Source: JAPUDS01 sp039812985 (lineage in GTDB: Bacteria; Patescibacteriota; Saccharimonadia; Saccharimonadales; Saccharimonadaceae). From it: 22,156 nt of DNA. Shown piece by piece: positions 22,065 through 22,156 of this stretch. The notes beneath the pieces were generated by a model. It did no database searches and was not told the DNA's origin. It saw only the letters and a list, made by a program, of their open reading frames with translations. The position numbers were made by a program, and so were the translations under genes. The stretch spans positions 1 through 22,156 of the forward strand of contig JBDHUL010000008.1 of assembly GCA_039812985.1 (NCBI GenBank), read 5' to 3'. Within the stretch, counting starts at the first letter, position 1, and every line of letters starts with the position of its first letter.

Positions 22065-22156
22065 CATAACTTTTGTGGTGGTTCTGTATTCCAAAACCCT
22101 AACCCATTTCCGAAGGTAGGAGAAAAAAATATCCCTGCGATGAATTGAAAAATCTA
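22065..22156. other. Right-end stretch without a supported gene
   Basis: About 90 bases to the window edge. Two minus-strand frames stay open from the edge for roughly 33-35 codons before stopping near 22047-22054, so the tail of a gene starting beyond the window is possible, but no motif tells which frame, if any, is real. Confidence 0.3.

Noticed and set aside
22062..22148. 28-codon plus-strand frame near the right end
   Set aside because: Too short, no ribosome site, a -10-like hexamer directly abuts its ATG, and no similarity to a known protein was recognised.
1..22156. CRISPR arrays, tRNA genes, tmRNA, insertion sequences or prophage
   Set aside because: No regularly spaced repeats, cloverleaf, transposase or terminal inverted repeats were seen, and intergenic gaps are too small to hold such elements. 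The smpB gene has no ssrA beside it.

Overview
The window looks like a piece of a small-genome bacterium of the Candidate Phyla Radiation, most probably Candidatus Saccharibacteria (TM7). The basis is the gene mix: an F-type ATP synthase operon with a shortened delta subunit, several ABC exporters, an ABC-F protein, surface peptidases, SPFH, CobA-type adenosyltransferase and an OpgB/LtaS-like phosphoglycerol transferase. Coding is very tight and base composition is roughly balanced by eye. TGA serves as an ordinary stop (for example the ATGA junction of the AtpZ-like gene and atpB), which argues against the UGA=Gly code of Gracilibacteria/Absconditabacteria. The taxonomic call is inference; no rRNA is present.

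Layout. (1) 1-3717, minus strand: ATP synthase operon, AtpZ/AtpI-like, atpB, atpE, atpF, atpH, atpA, with atpA cut by the left edge. (2) 3790-5651, minus: an ABC-2 exporter (ATPase plus permease). (3) 5714-8017, plus: a small Cys/His protein, then a MacB/FtsX-type permease and its LolD-type ATPase. (4) 8039-9703, minus: an ABC-F protein. (5) 9765-13832, plus: membrane-anchored M14 peptidase, SPFH protein, M15 (VanY-like) carboxypeptidase and cobalamin adenosyltransferase. (6) 13849-16548: two divergent GT4 glycosyltransferases. (7) 16545-18107: smpB (plus), a cytidylate-kinase-like gene and a small orphan gene (both minus). (8) 18163-20478, plus: exonuclease III, a HAD-IB phosphatase and a degenerate NAD(P)H-hydrate-dehydratase-like protein. 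(9) 20480-22045, minus: an OpgB/LtaS-like sulfatase-fold enzyme. No tRNA, rRNA, CRISPR or insertion sequence was seen. No stretch over 300 bases lacks a gene.

How it works together. Regions 5, 6 and 9 point to envelope work: peptide trimming of the wall (M14, M15), glycolipid or surface-glycan synthesis (two GT4 enzymes) and phosphoglycerol transfer (OpgB/LtaS-like). Regions 2 to 4 are export and ribosome-protection type ATPases.

Main observation. Nearly every gene that begins a transcription unit has an extended -10 promoter (mostly TGn-TAtaaT-like) ending only 6-13 bases before the start codon, with no Shine-Dalgarno sequence. Genes inside operons carry clear AAGGAG-type ribosome sites. 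This suggests leaderless or near-leaderless initiation for first genes and Shine-Dalgarno initiation for internal genes. The rule also decides several start codons: 5651, 15265 and 17812.
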